Source: Bacillota bacterium (lineage in GTDB: Bacteria > Bacillota > Clostridia > Acetivibrionales > DSM-1351). Taken from it: a DNA stretch of 31,105 nucleotides. This document shows, one piece after another, positions 15,364 to 24,023 of the stretch. The position numbers were made by a program, and so were the translations under genes. The stretch covers positions 1-31,105 of the forward strand of contig JAEWSZ010000044.1 in the NCBI GenBank assembly GCA_023397905.1. The letters run 5' to 3'. Position 1 is the first letter of the stretch. Each line of letters begins with the position of its first letter. The notes under the pieces were generated by a model. The model ran no database searches. It was not told the origin of the DNA and saw nothing but the letters and a program-made list of their open reading frames with translations.

Positions 15364-16002
15364 TCAATCTACAGGAGGATATTTCAGATCATTTGTATAA
15401 TACCAGCTTTCATCTCCTCCGGCGAACATGACAAGAACTTTATCCTGTTCTTGTTTTTCAATTAATCCAAATCGGTCATAGTCTGTAACTTTATTCTCAT
15501 TTTTATCTACACATTGAGTCCCTTTAGGGATAATAATATCTTTTACCAACTTCTGGTTTCCTTTGGTATATTTTTCAGTATTTGCTTCGCGTATCCAACC
15601 TCTGTTATTTGATGGAGTATCATAAGTCCTAAAATTAACAAACAGCCAAACATTATCTTCTGTTGTATAACCGGCAAACATTACTTCCACTAAGGTATTT
15701 GATAGATCACATACTTTTGGTCCGCTTTCATCAGGCATCCATAATATTGATGAATTACTAATAAATCTATAATGCTCTTCATAGCCAATATAAGAAACAG
15801 ATAAAGGAAAATTATCATTTGCTGTTGTGTTTTCAATACTGGCAGTGCCATTTGCAGTTTCATTTCCATCTGTAGTTAGTGTAACTTTAGTAGTATTATT
15901 GCTTATTGTTGCTGTTGATATATTGTCAACATTTCTAGAACAACTTGCACTGAATACTGTAATAATTGTTACTATCAGTAATAAATTTAATTTGAATTTC
16001 AT
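15364..16002 (-). CDS. lipoprotein of unknown function, likely shortened by a frameshift
   Basis: This 212-residue protein has a signal peptide and a lipobox-like FSASC with Cys21, so it is probably a membrane-anchored lipoprotein. A Ser/Thr/Asn-rich linker covers about residues 22-65. A globular domain follows with W and G-rich strands (FAGYTTEDNVWLFVNFRTYD, GWIREAN), which look SH3-like but are not a firm match. GAGGTGT precedes the ATG. It ends DLKYPPVD-stop, and the next bases in another frame read LKYPEESGYQQMKEVRENYE. The loss of one T from GATTTGAAG would create the present TGA, so the C-terminus was probably longer. Confidence 0.65.
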   Translation of the reverse strand: MKFKLNLLLIVTIITVFSASCSRNVDNISTATISNNTTKVTLTTDGNETANGTASIENTTANDNFPLSVSYIGYEEHYRFISNSSILWMPDESGPKVCDLSNTLVEVMFAGYTTEDNVWLFVNFRTYDTPSNNRGWIREANTEKYTKGNQKLVKDIIIPKGTQCVDKNENKVTDYDRFGLIEKQEQDKVLVMFAGGDESWYYTNDLKYPPVD

Positions 16003-16187
16003 GTTACACCTCTTATTGAGTAATTAGCAAGGATAAGCCTGATCCGATGAAAAATACACAACTCCCACTAAATAGGCTGTTTTTCTGACATGTGCTAATA
16101 TATTACATTCTAATTTTACCAATTAAAATATGAATTTACAATAAAAGGATATTAGTCAAACGTATCATATGAAATATTTTTACATTA

Positions 16188-16757
16188 TCAGTCTTCATCT
16201 TCTTCCAGGGGTTCCGTAAATTCAGTAAAATCACCGGAATCGAAATAATCTTCCTCCGAAAGCTTGCTGCCATGCTTTTCAGGGACTTCAGCATTATTAA
16301 TATTAATAGATTTATCATTATTTATATTATTTTCTATATTCTCTATATTGCTTATGCCATCCGTATTATCTGCATTAATTAGTGTATTGATATTATTTAA
16401 ATTGTCAGTGTGCTTAGTGTTACAGTGGTTATTGCTATGCTTATGCGGATCGGATTTACAGCAGTTTTCTGCCTTTTCATTCTTTTTTGTAAACTCTTCA
16501 ATATCAGGGACTATAAAATCATCTTCAAAGAACCCGTTTTCTTTGAGCAGCAATAATAAAATTAAGCCGTCGACGATATCCATGTCGTCGTGGTTACTTT
16601 TTTTATGCTTGTGCTTTCTGTCGTCTTCCGGATAGGCAGAGCCCTGAATACCCTCTTTTTCAGCATTTCCAGCTTGCGGATTTATACCTGCTCCCGAATA
16701 TTCAGAATCATGGTTATGATGTGGATGGCCGGATTTTTTTCTTTTATTTTTGGGCAT
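16188..16757 (-). CDS. His/Asn-rich acidic protein of unknown function
   Basis: This 189-residue protein has strongly biased composition and no recognised family. The first 55 residues are basic and His-rich (KKSGHPHHNHD, then RKHKHKKSNHDD). A short hydrophobic patch DIVDGLILLLLLKENGFFEDDF lies at about 60-81. A second Cys/His cluster follows (NCCKSDPHKHSNNHCNTKH) at about 98-116. Next comes a low-complexity Asn/Ile/Asp stretch, and the tail is acidic (EPLEEDED). GGAG lies 9 bases before the ATG. The His/Cys clusters suggest metal binding; a spore-coat or matrix protein is also possible. It is flanked by a lipoprotein gene and the CNNM operon but is separately transcribed. Confidence 0.6.
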   Translation of the reverse strand: MPKNKRKKSGHPHHNHDSEYSGAGINPQAGNAEKEGIQGSAYPEDDRKHKHKKSNHDDMDIVDGLILLLLLKENGFFEDDFIVPDIEEFTKKNEKAENCCKSDPHKHSNNHCNTKHTDNLNNINTLINADNTDGISNIENIENNINNDKSININNAEVPEKHGSKLSEEDYFDSGDFTEFTEPLEEDED

Positions 16758-17044
16758 AATTTTGAACTCCAGGATTTCTATAGATTCTCTACTAATAAAT
16801 ATGTATTGTTAACATAAAATGTGATTATCTGCAATATTACAAGTAGATAATACAGGTATAAGATAACAAAGTATATGTATTTTCTGGTCAGACAGAGGAT
16901 TTACAGAAATTCCGAAATAGTTTGTTTCAGCAATGCCCCGGTTCCTCCCACTCCTCCCCAGAAAAGCAGGATATAAATATAAAGCAAAAGCCCAGGCATA
17001 TGATCGCCGGGCTTTGTTGTATTATACCTGTAAACACTCTCAAA
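16758..17044. other. intergenic region
   Basis: This stretch separates the His-rich gene from the end of the CNNM operon. It holds the CNNM-side terminator at 16987-17015 and presumably the His-rich gene's promoter. A TTGCAG-N17-TAACAA pair on the - strand is the only weak candidate. No gene is seen. Confidence 0.4.
16987..17015 (-). terminator. terminator of the CNNM operon
   Basis: AAAGCCC-A-GGC (16987-16997) pairs with GCCGGGCTTT (17006-17015) with one bulged base and an 8-base loop. On the - strand the stem is followed by a T-rich tract. It lies 30 bases beyond the stop of the downstream CNNM gene. Confidence 0.75.
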
Positions 17045-18337
17045 TCAGGTTTTGCACACTTTTACAAGCAATATCCTTTTGTCCTCCACCTTTTCCACTC
17101 TAAATACCAACCCCTCATACTCAACAACGGGCTTATCACCTGCTGAGGGTATCCTGCCCAATTGACCGATTAAAAAGCCGTTAAGGGTATCATACTCATC
17201 CACCGGGAGCTCAACGCCTGTCAGGTCTGCTATTTTATCCAGATGGACAATACCTTTCACAAGATAAGTATTGTTATCTATCTGGTCAATTTCCTTATCT
17301 TCATCGTCATACTCGTCGCTCAGATTACCGACAATTTCCTCAAGTATATCTTCAACCGTAACTATCCCAGCCGTCCCACCGTATTCATCGATAACAACCG
17401 CTATATTCGTCTTTTCTTTTTGAAATCTTTTAAGCATATCATTAATTGGCATACTTTCGGGAACAGATATGATTTTACGGATAATACCGTTTATATTTTT
17501 TCCGTTATTACGGATTTTTTGCTCATACAAATCCCTTATGTGTATGAACCCTATGACGTTATCCTTGTCATCCTCGCAAATCGGATACCTGGTATACTTT
17601 TCTTTCATGGCCGTTTCCAGGATACTGTCGTAGGAATCCTCCCTGAATACACACACCATGTCCATACGGGGTATCATAACGTCTTTTACGTTCTTGTCGG
17701 TAAAATCAAAAATATTGTCCACATAGGTATACTCCGCCTTATCGATCAGCCCGTGCTTGTAGCTCTCCGCAACAAGTATTTTGATCTCATCATCCGTATG
17801 GGCCGCCTCGTGTTCCTCGACCATGGAATATCCCATGAGCTTTAATATAAGGTTTGTGGTGTGATTGAACAGCCACATGATGGGAAAGGTTGCCTTATAG
17901 AAAATGAGCAGCGGCATTGCCGTAGCCGTTGCAAATTTCTCAGAGCTGAGTATTGCCAGTGATTTAGGTACAAGCTCTCCAAGGACTATATGGAACGCGG
18001 TTATTATAAAGAAGCCCACAAAAACCGAAATGGAATGTATGGTGTTTTCGGAAAGCCCAAAGCTTTGCAGCAGAGGGCTGATTATTTTTGAAACAGTGGG
18101 TTCCCCGATCCATCCAAGCGCCAGAGAGGCCAGTGTTATTCCCAGCTGGCATGCGGACAGGTAGCTGTTTAAATCGTTTACAACTTTATATGCGTATTTT
18201 GCCGAAACGCTTCCTCCTGAAGCCAGTACTTCTATCCTGGATTTGCGCACCTTGACCATGGCAAATTCGGCTATTACGAAGAAGGCGTTCATAAATACAA
18301 AAAAGAAAATTAAAACAATATTTAATAAAATTATCAT
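17045..18337 (-). CDS. CNNM/HlyC-CorC-type membrane transporter with CBS domains (copy 2)
   Basis: This 430-residue protein has an N-terminal DUF21/CNNM membrane domain (about 1-190) with the N-x-F-F-V-x-A-E-F-A motif at the start. A cytoplasmic CBS pair follows (about 205-325), with IPRMDMVCV and VAVVIDEYGGTAGIVTVEDILEEIVG, and then a C-terminal CorC/HlyC domain (about 345-425). Family members are linked to Mg2+/Co2+ export or resistance; 'hemolysin' is an old label. It follows a close paralogue by 85 bases in the same direction and ends at a terminator, so the two form a bicistronic unit. AGGAAGG lies upstream of the ATG. Confidence 0.93.
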   Translation of the reverse strand: MIILLNIVLIFFFVFMNAFFVIAEFAMVKVRKSRIEVLASGGSVSAKYAYKVVNDLNSYLSACQLGITLASLALGWIGEPTVSKIISPLLQSFGLSENTIHSISVFVGFFIITAFHIVLGELVPKSLAILSSEKFATATAMPLLIFYKATFPIMWLFNHTTNLILKLMGYSMVEEHEAAHTDDEIKILVAESYKHGLIDKAEYTYVDNIFDFTDKNVKDVMIPRMDMVCVFREDSYDSILETAMKEKYTRYPICEDDKDNVIGFIHIRDLYEQKIRNNGKNINGIIRKIISVPESMPINDMLKRFQKEKTNIAVVIDEYGGTAGIVTVEDILEEIVGNLSDEYDDEDKEIDQIDNNTYLVKGIVHLDKIADLTGVELPVDEYDTLNGFLIGQLGRIPSAGDKPVVEYEGLVFRVEKVEDKRILLVKVCKT

Positions 18338-18422
18338 CTGATAAATTCAATCCTTCCTGGATTTCCTGCGTAAATTTAATATATTTAATATATCCTACAT
18401 ACAATGCAACAATCCCATGCTG

Positions 18423-19727
18423 TCACATTTCCAGAGCTTTACATACCTTGACCTTTGATACTTTCTTCTCGTTGACTTCTTCTATTTTGAAAATCAGCTC
18501 CTCGTATTCAACAGTGGATTTGTCACCGCTTTCAGGTATCCTGCCCAACTGCCCCGTGATAAAGCCGCTGAGCGTTTCATAGTCTTCGACGGGAAGATTG
18601 ATCCCGAGTGCTTCCTGAACTTCTTCCAGACCTGCGGAACCTCTTATCATGAAGGTGTTGTCGTCTATTTTTTCCATACTTTTTTCAACTTCGTCGTCTT
18701 CATCAAATATATTGCCTACGATCTCTTCGATCAGGTCCTCCAGTGTGACAATCCCGGCTGTTCCTCCGTACTCGTCGATGATGACTGCAAGGTGGTTTTT
18801 GCTCAGCTTGAGTTCCTGAAACAGCTCGTCGGTTCTCTTGGAAGAAGGAACAAAATAAGGCTGCCGGATAATGTCCCTTAAGTTGAAGCTGTCGCTGCCG
18901 TCGGACAGAAACTGGATCAGGTATTTGGAGTGCATAATGCCGATAATATTATCTATGCTCTCTTCATAAACCGGAATACGTGAATATTTTTCACGGTTAA
19001 AAAATTCCGTCACCTCATTTAGGATTGCATCGGATGGAAGCGCGGCAATATCGGTTCTATGGGTCATTATTTCGGAAACCGTCTTGTTGTTGAACTCGAA
19101 AATGTTATTGATCATTTCTTTTTCATTTTCCTCAATGGTTCCCTTCTCCTCGCCCACATCGATCATCATACGGATTTCTTCTTCGGTGACCTGCTCATCT
19201 TCCGCATGAGGGTCAACACCGAACAGCTTTACAAAAAAGTTTGTGGACACGGTGAGCAGCTTTACGAATGGCGATGCAACCACAGATAAAATGTTCAAGG
19301 GCGTCACCACAAAAAATGAAATGGGTTCGGCTTTCTTCATCGCCAGCCTTTTTGGCACCAGCTCGCCCAGCACCAGCGTAAAATACGATAATATAATAGT
19401 TATAAGGATAACTGAGACGGTTTTTAAAATATTTTCAGGTATTGGCACCTGTGTTGATTTAATGACATCAACCAACCTGTCTGCAAAACTTTCCGAAGCG
19501 AAAGCACTTGCCAGAAAGCCGGCCAATGTTATACCTATTTGAATTGTCGCAAGGAACTTACTTGGTTCACTCAGAAGTTTTTTCAAAAGCCTGGCTTTTT
19601 TATTGCCAGCATCTTCCGCCATGAGCTTGATTTTGTTGTCGTTCAATGATATCAACGCAATTTCCGATGCCGCGAAAAATGCGTTAAATATTATTAACAC
19701 GACCAAAAACAAAAGTTCTGTAATCAA
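18423..19727 (-). CDS. CNNM/HlyC-CorC-type membrane transporter with CBS domains (copy 1)
   Basis: This 434-residue paralogue of the next gene has the same order of domains. The DUF21 membrane domain (NAFFAASEIALISLN at the start) precedes a CBS pair (EIMTHRTDIAALP, then LAVIIDEYGGTAGIVTLEDLIEEIVG). A CorC/HlyC domain ends the protein. The start is probably TTG 19727, about 11 bases after GGAGG. An ATG next to the GGAGG opens only four codons and ends in a TGA overlapping the TTG, which may lower or couple initiation. It heads the two-gene operon behind a promoter at 19937-19965 and a leader of about 200 bases. Divalent-cation export is the likely role. Confidence 0.92.
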   Translation of the reverse strand: MITELLFLVVLIIFNAFFAASEIALISLNDNKIKLMAEDAGNKKARLLKKLLSEPSKFLATIQIGITLAGFLASAFASESFADRLVDVIKSTQVPIPENILKTVSVILITIILSYFTLVLGELVPKRLAMKKAEPISFFVVTPLNILSVVASPFVKLLTVSTNFFVKLFGVDPHAEDEQVTEEEIRMMIDVGEEKGTIEENEKEMINNIFEFNNKTVSEIMTHRTDIAALPSDAILNEVTEFFNREKYSRIPVYEESIDNIIGIMHSKYLIQFLSDGSDSFNLRDIIRQPYFVPSSKRTDELFQELKLSKNHLAVIIDEYGGTAGIVTLEDLIEEIVGNIFDEDDEVEKSMEKIDDNTFMIRGSAGLEEVQEALGINLPVEDYETLSGFITGQLGRIPESGDKSTVEYEELIFKIEEVNEKKVSKVKVCKALEM

Positions 19728-20085
19728 ATTTTATTCATCCTCCAAATATACAAATTAAAGCCCTAATAAGTCAAAAAAAGGCATAATCCCCCTAGATTGC
19801 TCCAGGAGTCTTATGTCCTCTATATATAAATAACTCTGTACAAACTTGTATCTTTAATATAATTGATGAAGTACTATCCTCATCCGCAGGCCCGTCGTCC
19901 ATTACATCTACCACCCTAAAAACTTAATTATTTCATAATTTACTATATAATCAATATGCTGTCAAGTCGCAAGTGATTACTAATTTTACTCTAACGCCTG
20001 ATAATTCTGTATTTTGCGGCGATTCCTAAGATTTACATTATTTATTGAATTATTACAGCTCCAAACACTGCTGTATGTATTATTA
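19728..20085 (-). promoter_or_regulatory. CNNM operon promoter and long structured leader
   Basis: On the - strand TTGACA (19965-19960), a 17-base spacer and TAAATT (19942-19937) form a good promoter. The leader of about 200 bases to the TTG start holds a GC-rich patch (GGACGACGGGCCTGCGGATG, 19906-19887). Further down, GCAATC pairs loosely with GATTATGC and is followed by CTTTTTTG (about 19798-19771), which could act as an attenuator. I do not recognise a known metal riboswitch. The 100 bases next to the hydrolase gene show nothing clear. Confidence 0.5.
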
Positions 20086-21687
20086 CTATTTCCCGGCGGT
20101 TTTGTTGACGAAATCGCCTATATCATCAATTACATACTGAGGGATATTTGCAGGTATGTAATATTCATCCGGAGTGCCGTTTCCCTCTGTTTCCGTATAT
20201 AGGTGATTAAGCTTTGGATAAAGCTTGAATTCCGCAGAGCTGCTATCTGCAAAAGCTTTTTTCCATCCGTCGTAATCAGTTGCCGGATTGACCTGGAAAT
20301 CCCTCTGGCCTTGAAGTACAAGTACCGGCTTGTCAATTGACCCTGCCATGCCAAGGACGTCATAATTTTTCATGTCATTAAAATATTTTGGGGTGCCGAG
20401 AATATACCCCGCAGGCGGATTGGCAGGATCAAAGGAGGGATCCTCGATCATGGCTGCCTGAGCTTTTATCAGTTCCACCTGTTCCTGACTGGCCATACCC
20501 TTGTTCATAAAATACTCGGTCTGCTCTGCCATCAATTCATATATGGGCCTTGAACAGCCGCTCATGATTATACCTGCTTTGAAGAGTCCGGAGGTATCGG
20601 ATTTCATAATCCTCGGAAGATCATATCCGCCCTCGCTGTGTCCCAGAACCATGATGTTTGAAGGATCAATCCCCGGGAGGGCTTTTAAATATTCTGCTGC
20701 AGCAAGTGCATCTTCTTCAAATTCCTCTTTCATAGTTATATCGCCCAGCAGCTGCATTTTCGTACCATGCTCCAGAGTGCGTTTTTCATATCTCAATACG
20801 GCTATATTTTTTGCAGCCAATCCAACAGCCAGATCACGGAAAGGCTTGAGAGCCCCTATACTTTCATCTCTGTCACTCGGATCGGAACCGTGAACAAGTA
20901 TCAACACCGGAAACGGCCCATTTCCTTTAGGCATTGTGAGAGTTCCGGGCAGCTTCCATTCACCGCTTCCGAAAGAGACTTCTTCCTCTACGTATTGGGA
21001 CGGATCATCATAGGTCGGCTTGGTATACAACTGTAATTGCGGCGCGGCTGAAGCGATTTCGTCAACCTTTCCGTCTTCGTCAAATCTGATTATATAAGTG
21101 TAAGCAGTTTGCTGTATAATGCACGGAATCATCAGGTTCTGATGGACCGCATTTTTAGTCAGTGATATTTTGTCATAATCAAAAGAAATAGTATTTAATG
21201 AAGGGGCTATCATCCCGATATATTGCTGCGTCAGATATTTTGAAAAAGAACTGCTCAGCAGGGCATAACATTCCTCTGTCCGGCTGTTTTTAAATAATTC
21301 CATAAATTTAACGCCGATTAATTTGAGATAATCATCGTTTGTGAGCTTCAGCCCCAGCTCATGGTTAACAGTGCTGAGCGGAAGGACGATTCTCCCTCCC
21401 GGAGTTGAAACCCGGGAAGTTAAACTGGTTGCCTTTCCTTTTGAGATCAGCTGGTTTTTCTTTAAATTAATCTGAAAAGAAGTGTTTCCCAATTTAAAAG
21501 TAGCCGTTTGACTTCCAGAGTCCCAGGTGGCTTCCCCTCCTTTGGCTTCACATATGTATTTTACCGGTACGGCGATATCCTTTAGAAGTGCAGCCGTATC
21601 TGCATTTTCCGCGGCAAAAGCCGTCGGGCTAGATAAAAGCAGCATGGCTGTAAATAAGCAAATGGCTTTAGATATTATTTTTCTCAT
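20086..21687 (-). CDS. secreted alpha/beta hydrolase with N-terminal accessory domains
   Basis: This 533-residue protein has a clear signal peptide (cleavage near AFA-AEN, residue 26). A copper-amine-oxidase-N-like stalk covers about 35-115 (G-G-x-A-T-W, then G-G-R-I-V-L-P-L). A DUF3887/NTF2-like domain lies at about 120-215, and an alpha/beta hydrolase follows at about 235-530. The triad is visible: Ser351 in GHSEGG, Asp463 in GQRDF, His495 in KLNHLY. This build occurs in extracellular Clostridia esterases or peptidases of unknown substrate. AAAGGAAAA precedes the ATG. On the - strand a TATAAT lies about 45 bases upstream with a weak TTGCAT at short spacing. It appears monocistronic. Confidence 0.88.
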   Translation of the reverse strand: MRKIISKAICLFTAMLLLSSPTAFAAENADTAALLKDIAVPVKYICEAKGGEATWDSGSQTATFKLGNTSFQINLKKNQLISKGKATSLTSRVSTPGGRIVLPLSTVNHELGLKLTNDDYLKLIGVKFMELFKNSRTEECYALLSSSFSKYLTQQYIGMIAPSLNTISFDYDKISLTKNAVHQNLMIPCIIQQTAYTYIIRFDEDGKVDEIASAAPQLQLYTKPTYDDPSQYVEEEVSFGSGEWKLPGTLTMPKGNGPFPVLILVHGSDPSDRDESIGALKPFRDLAVGLAAKNIAVLRYEKRTLEHGTKMQLLGDITMKEEFEEDALAAAEYLKALPGIDPSNIMVLGHSEGGYDLPRIMKSDTSGLFKAGIIMSGCSRPIYELMAEQTEYFMNKGMASQEQVELIKAQAAMIEDPSFDPANPPAGYILGTPKYFNDMKNYDVLGMAGSIDKPVLVLQGQRDFQVNPATDYDGWKKAFADSSSAEFKLYPKLNHLYTETEGNGTPDEYYIPANIPQYVIDDIGDFVNKTAGK

Positions 21688-21811
21688 AATTTTTTCCTTT
21701 CTGAATTACGTTTTTATATTATACTTTTTAACAAATCGATGCAAGCTATAAGTGAATATTTTCAGCCTGCTTGGACTGAGGACTTTTAACTATAACTTTA
21801 CTCCAAGTTAA

Positions 21812-21839
21812 TTGAATGTTAGTAATTACGGCTTATATT
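21812..21839 (+). promoter_or_regulatory. promoter of the phospholipase C-like gene
   Basis: TTGAAT (21812-21817), a 16-base spacer and TATATT (21834-21839) give a reasonable sigma-A promoter. It lies 45 bases before the TTG start at 21885. Confidence 0.5.
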
Positions 21840-21884
21840 AGGATTATAGGATGCTGTTATTTCAAGTTATGGGAGGTTGATACA

Positions 21885-22601
21885 TTGGATTTTTTAACGC
21901 ATTTATGTATTGCCGGCAAGTTAAAACGGATTGTCAGAAAAGAACTGGATGTCAAGCTGAATACCTTCAGCTTTCTGCTGGGCAATGTCAAGCCGGATAT
22001 TTCATCCAAATACGTGAACATACCTCACTTTAAAAAGGATTCAAATGATTTTGTCCGGAATGAAATCAAAAGCATTTTATACTGCAGGGTCTATCAAGGC
22101 AAAAGGTGTACCCACGATTTTTCAGAAAGGCTCGGAATCATTACCCATTATATTTCTGATTTCTTTTGCTATGCACATTCCGGGCATTTTACCGGCAGTA
22201 TGGCGGAACACTATCTTTATGAGATAAGCATGATGCTGAAAAACATCAGAAATCCGGGAAACCTGGCATGCTCCTGCAGCCGGTCGCATATTGCGGAAAA
22301 TGGGAATTTAAACTCCATATTCAACTATATCGACACGCTTAATGATGAGTATTTGTCGGCATTTACCGGTCAGGAAGCCGATTCAATAAAATCTCATCCG
22401 GAAGAATCACGTAACAAAGAATCGCATAAAGAATTACATGCCAAAGAATCACGTTTCATGGAAACCGACATGGCATATACAATGAAAGCATGCGTATTCC
22501 TGTGCCTTTCTGTAATCTCGGAATGTCTGGCAAGTGAAGAAAGTATTTCTGATCTGGCATATGATTATGACATGGAGCACAATTGGGATACTTTGACATA
22601 G
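21885..22601 (+). CDS. zinc-dependent phospholipase C-like protein
   Basis: This 238-residue protein begins LDFLTHLCIAGKL (initiator TTG). It has GNVKPDIS at about 37-44, PHFKKDSNDF, and THYISDFFCYAHSGHF at about 87-102, the His/Asp metal-binding helix of the bacterial zinc-dependent phospholipase C superfamily. It lacks a signal peptide, unlike secreted alpha-toxin-type enzymes, so an intracellular or unrelated role is likely. A Ser/Glu/His-rich insert with short repeats (KESHKE, AKESR) lies at about 168-195. The TTG at 21885 has GGGAGG 8 bases upstream and defines the start; an earlier ATG at 21821 is out of frame. It is followed by the DUF2500 gene at 51 bases. Confidence 0.8.
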   Translation: MDFLTHLCIAGKLKRIVRKELDVKLNTFSFLLGNVKPDISSKYVNIPHFKKDSNDFVRNEIKSILYCRVYQGKRCTHDFSERLGIITHYISDFFCYAHSGHFTGSMAEHYLYEISMMLKNIRNPGNLACSCSRSHIAENGNLNSIFNYIDTLNDEYLSAFTGQEADSIKSHPEESRNKESHKELHAKESRFMETDMAYTMKACVFLCLSVISECLASEESISDLAYDYDMEHNWDTLT

Positions 22602-22652
22602 GGGCAGGATTCATGTTATAATTTGGAAGACATATTCTTATGGAGGTCTTTA

Positions 22653-23078
22653 ATGTATTCTGACAACGGATTTCCCGGCGGAGGTTTTTCAAATACAATG
22701 TTTTCTGTTTTCCCTGTGCTGTTTATATGCGCATTTGTGGTTATACTCATCATATTTATTGTTATGGCCATAAAAGGGGTTGGCCAATGGTCAAAAAATA
22801 ACGGCCAGCCGGTTTTGATTGTCACTGCAAGGCTCGTTTCCAAGAGGACAGATGTCTCAAGCAGTATGCACACCGGTTCGGATTCCATTAATCACAGCCA
22901 TACATCAACTTCCTATTATCTGACTTTCGAAGTTGAAACCGGCAGCAGGATGGAATTTTACGTAAATGGAAATGAATACGGGATACTGGTTGAAGGAGAT
23001 ACCGGCAAACTTAAATTTCAGGGCACCAGATACCTCGGATTTGAACGAGACGGTACAAGCCGGACAACTGTGGTATAA
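22653..23078 (+). CDS. DUF2500-type membrane protein
   Basis: This 141-residue protein has one membrane helix at about residues 15-42. A small beta-rich domain follows with QPVLIVTARLVSKRTDVSS, SYYLTFEVETGSRMEFYVNG and GDTGKLKFQGTRYLGFER, the pattern of the DUF2500 family, whose function is unknown. The N-terminus is Gly-rich. The ATG at 22653 has GGAGG 6 bases upstream. It shares a transcript with the phospholipase-like gene and is convergent with the DedA gene, 45 bases away, with no clear terminator between them. Confidence 0.85.
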   Translation: MYSDNGFPGGGFSNTMFSVFPVLFICAFVVILIIFIVMAIKGVGQWSKNNGQPVLIVTARLVSKRTDVSSSMHTGSDSINHSHTSTSYYLTFEVETGSRMEFYVNGNEYGILVEGDTGKLKFQGTRYLGFERDGTSRTTVV

Positions 23079-23122
23079 ACAGATTTATCAGAAGTTTTAT
23101 AAAGTCAATCAACTACCGCTTG

Positions 23123-23758
23123 TCACTCAATTTTATGCTTTTTTCTTGACTTTCTTACCCGGTACACAATATATCCTGTTATGGCAAAAAAGGCAATTAC
23201 AGCTACCGAGGCTAAATTGAAAATGGACAGGAATCTTTTCACCTGATCGATGTTTTTTCCTATTACCCTGCCTATTAAAAGGTAAATGACCTGCTGAAGG
23301 ACGATTGAAAAAATGATGTAAGAGAAATATACTCTTTTCTTTACTTTGAATACTCCCGCGAATAAAACCATTATAGAGCTTGTCCCCGGGATGAATTTGC
23401 TGAGGATCAGTCCATATTTTCCATATTTGTGAAAGACCTTTTCTGAGCGTTTTATATGCTTTTCATCCACATACCTCTGCACTATTTTGTAGCGCAGGAC
23501 CTCATCCCCTTTTTTATATCCGAGCCAGTAAACCAGAATTGAGCCTGCGAGGCTGCCCACTACGGATACCAGCAGCACAAGGAAAAAATTGAAGTTGCTC
23601 CCCACAGTTGTCAAATATCCCTCGAGGATAATAACGGCATCTGATGGGAATGGAGGAAAAGTCAATTGTAAAAGGGCTGATAGAAAGAAAAAAAGGTATG
23701 TAATTATGGGATTTCCATTTGCGATGCTCTGAATGGAATTGAGTATAAAATCCTCCAT
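23123..23758 (-). CDS. DedA/SNARE-associated family membrane protein
   Basis: This 211-residue polytopic protein of the DedA family shows LTFPPFPSDAVIILEGYL at about 33-50, GSLAGSILVYWLGYKKG, and SKFIPGTSSIMVLFAGVFKV at about 119-138. DedA proteins act in lipid or undecaprenyl-phosphate translocation and need the proton motive force. The usual Arg of the F-x-P-x-x-R motif is Ser here, a mild departure from the well-studied members. The C-terminus is basic (RKSRKKHK). Its promoter is visible 50 bases upstream (23800-23828). Confidence 0.92.
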   Translation of the reverse strand: MEDFILNSIQSIANGNPIITYLFFFLSALLQLTFPPFPSDAVIILEGYLTTVGSNFNFFLVLLVSVVGSLAGSILVYWLGYKKGDEVLRYKIVQRYVDEKHIKRSEKVFHKYGKYGLILSKFIPGTSSIMVLFAGVFKVKKRVYFSYIIFSIVLQQVIYLLIGRVIGKNIDQVKRFLSIFNLASVAVIAFFAITGYIVYRVRKSRKKHKIE

Positions 23759-23799
23759 TAAAATATGCGTCCTCCTCGTCGAAGATTGTCTGATATCTT

Positions 23800-23828
23800 A
23801 TTATACCCAAAATCAAATAAAATGTCTG
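23800..23828 (-). promoter_or_regulatory. dedA promoter
   Basis: On the - strand CAGACA (23828-23823), 17 bases and TATAAT (23805-23800) precede the dedA start by about 42 bases. A GAGGAGG ribosome binding site follows. Confidence 0.65.
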
Positions 23829-23866
23829 TTAATCTGGAGCCGGAAAAAACCTTAAATGCCGGACTT

Positions 23867-23969
23867 CAGAACTCAATACTTAGAATTCTTAAGGAGGAGT
23901 TCTGAAAAAACACTAAAAAACAGAAGCAACCAATGTGCGGCATAAGGTACACCGCACATCAATAGCTTC
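23867..23969. repeat. two adjacent hairpins between dedA promoter and serine-hydrolase gene
   Basis: CAGAACTC (23867-23874) pairs with GAGTTCTG (23897-23904). ATGTGCGG (23933-23940) pairs with CCGCACAT (23952-23959) inside an outer GAAGC/GCTTC pair (23923-23927, 23965-23969). The second is a probable terminator for the serine-hydrolase gene, but no T-tract follows on its strand. Confidence 0.5.
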
Positions 23970-24023
23970 GTCCAGTTAAGAACTCTTCACTTATATTGAA
24001 TACATTTTATCTTGAAACACCCT

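Noticed and set aside
17243..17845. 200-residue + strand frame
   Set aside because: It is antisense to the CNNM gene and matches nothing; the CNNM motifs are decisive.
22388..22460. short repeats (AAAGAATC) in the phospholipase-like gene as a tandem array
   Set aside because: The units are irregular and in frame, a low-complexity Ser/Glu/His linker rather than a repeat element.
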